In this document: positions 61,986-62,640 of the stretch, piece by piece | Layout of the letters: each line of letters begins with the position of its first letter | Numbering within the stretch: the stretch's first letter is position 1 | Source of the DNA: Lachnospiraceae bacterium | Lineage (GTDB): Bacteria; Bacillota; Clostridia; Lachnospirales; Lachnospiraceae | DNA length: 62,640 nt | Assembly (NCBI GenBank): GCA_910574285.1 | Contig: CAJTAL010000025.1 | Coordinates: forward strand, 1 to 62,640 | Reading direction: 5' to 3' | Translations under genes and position numbers: made by a program | Notes under the pieces: model-generated | What the model was told of the DNA's origin: nothing | Database searches by the model: none | The model's input: the letters and a program-made list of their open reading frames with translations, nothing else

Positions 61986-62557
61986 AAAGGCTTGTGCTGG
62001 AAGCTGTCAGCGACTTATCCGATTTTGTACGCTGTTATGAGCCGGTATTCCTGTATCTGCTGGCAAAGAAAAACAACGCCATGCGGCAGAAGGAATACCA
62101 ACAGCTTCAGAAAGCGATGGAGAATGGTACAAAGCGGATAGCAGAAATCGACAGGCTGATTGAAAAGGTATTTGAGCAGAACGCAGGCGGCATACTCTCT
62201 GATGAGCGGTTTGCTAAAATGCTTCAAAGCTATGAAAAGGAGCAGAAATCACTGACGCAAGAAGTGGAAGAAAACCGCCAGACCTTGCAGAACGCCGAAC
62301 AGCGGGTAATGGATTTAAGGCTTATCTTACGCACTTTGCGGGAGATAACCGACATTAAAGAGCTTACCCCTACGCTTGTCAATTCGCTGATTGAGCGTAT
62401 CGAAGTCCACAACAGCGACAAGTCCAGCGGTCACAGCCATGTGAAGGTGGATATTTATTTAACAGCGGTGGGTATGATTGATATTCCCACCGAAAAAGAA
62501 ATCCTTGCCACAATGGAAGAAATACGAGACTGTAAAATAAACTGTGTATTGTCGTAA
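61970..62557 (+). pseudogene. Large serine recombinase, C-terminal part
   Basis: The frame reads VISDIVLERLVLEAVSDLSD, CYEPVFLYLLAKKNN, then a coiled coil (KRIAEIDRLIEKVFEQNAGG, EKEQKSLTQEVEENRQTLQN) and LTPTLVNSLIERIEVHNSDK, HVKVDIYLTAVGMIDIP. This is the C-terminal region of TnpX/TndX-like recombinases of conjugative elements. The catalytic N-terminal domain is lost at the junction with the IS3 remnant (about 61975). The final 83 bp of the window after its stop show no gene and could carry the element's end. Confidence 0.75.
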
Positions 62558-62640
62558 ATTGGTATGTAAAATCTTGTTTTTTCGACATTTCTAAAATCAA
62601 TTCCCAGTGCCGATTTTTTTACAATTACCGTTATTTTTCG

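Overview
The window looks like a chromosomal segment of a Gram-positive, spore-forming anaerobe of the class Clostridia, most probably family Lachnospiraceae. The indications are a PolC-type replicase, SpoVT, a fused SecDF, the MurT/GatD lipid II amidation pair, HemZ, and the six-cysteine SCIFF peptide with its radical SAM maturase. The gene order scfA-scfB-secDF-recJ-apt-relA-(MBL)-hemZ-hisS-aspS is typical of the group. Nearly all genes are on the minus strand; purC, purF and amt are the main plus-strand exceptions. The species cannot be fixed from sequence reading alone.

Layout. 1-1340: wreckage of mobile elements (3' end of a tyrosine recombinase with inverted repeats behind it, then 3' halves of two unrelated transposases). 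1343-6992: polC and ispG. 6998-11780: an AT-rich accessory island with a two-gene nuclease operon (AIPR family plus DUF1016/YhcG family), a KilA-N gene broken by one stop codon, and two C-terminal remnants of an RlmD-like rRNA methyltransferase. 11805-11980: first copy of a large structured repeat. 12049-16138: two small hypothetical genes, gatD/murT and a PfkB sugar kinase. 16380-17243: purC. 17366-19735: a polar amino-acid ABC transporter. 19888-20069: second copy of the structured repeat. 20098-34419: the long conserved run from aspS back to SCIFF. 34457-38772: carAB, divergent from purF (39098-40495). 40608-42389: an ammonium channel fused to a PII domain. 42493-43481: a small membrane protein and spoVT. 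43630-48382: a molybdate uptake and molybdenum-cofactor operon. 48465-50878: an HD phosphohydrolase and a chemotaxis receptor. 51108-55494: the riboflavin operon ribDE(BA)H behind an FMN riboswitch and terminator. 55616-62640: a second accessory region with an AAA-ATPase/nuclease gene (frameshifted), DUF5688, a Rad52/DUF1071-like annealing gene (frameshifted), a PIN toxin-antitoxin pair, a truncated YqaJ-type exonuclease, an IS3-type transposase and the C-terminus of a large serine recombinase.

How it works together: the core encodes nucleotide synthesis (purC, purF, carAB, apt), stringent response (relA), translation (aspS, hisS), secretion (secDF), cell-wall amidation (murT/gatD), flavin and molybdenum-cofactor supply, and nitrogen uptake. 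Both ends of the window are mobile DNA in decay.

The most unusual signal is the pair of about 180-bp elements at 11805-11980 and 19888-20069. They share a core that folds into the same multi-stem structure with several compensatory base changes. Each copy is enclosed by a perfect hairpin arm of about 25 bp whose sequence is entirely different between the copies. I could not assign them to a known family. A second recurring signal is intercistronic tandem repeats, several of which begin at the stop codon of the upstream gene.
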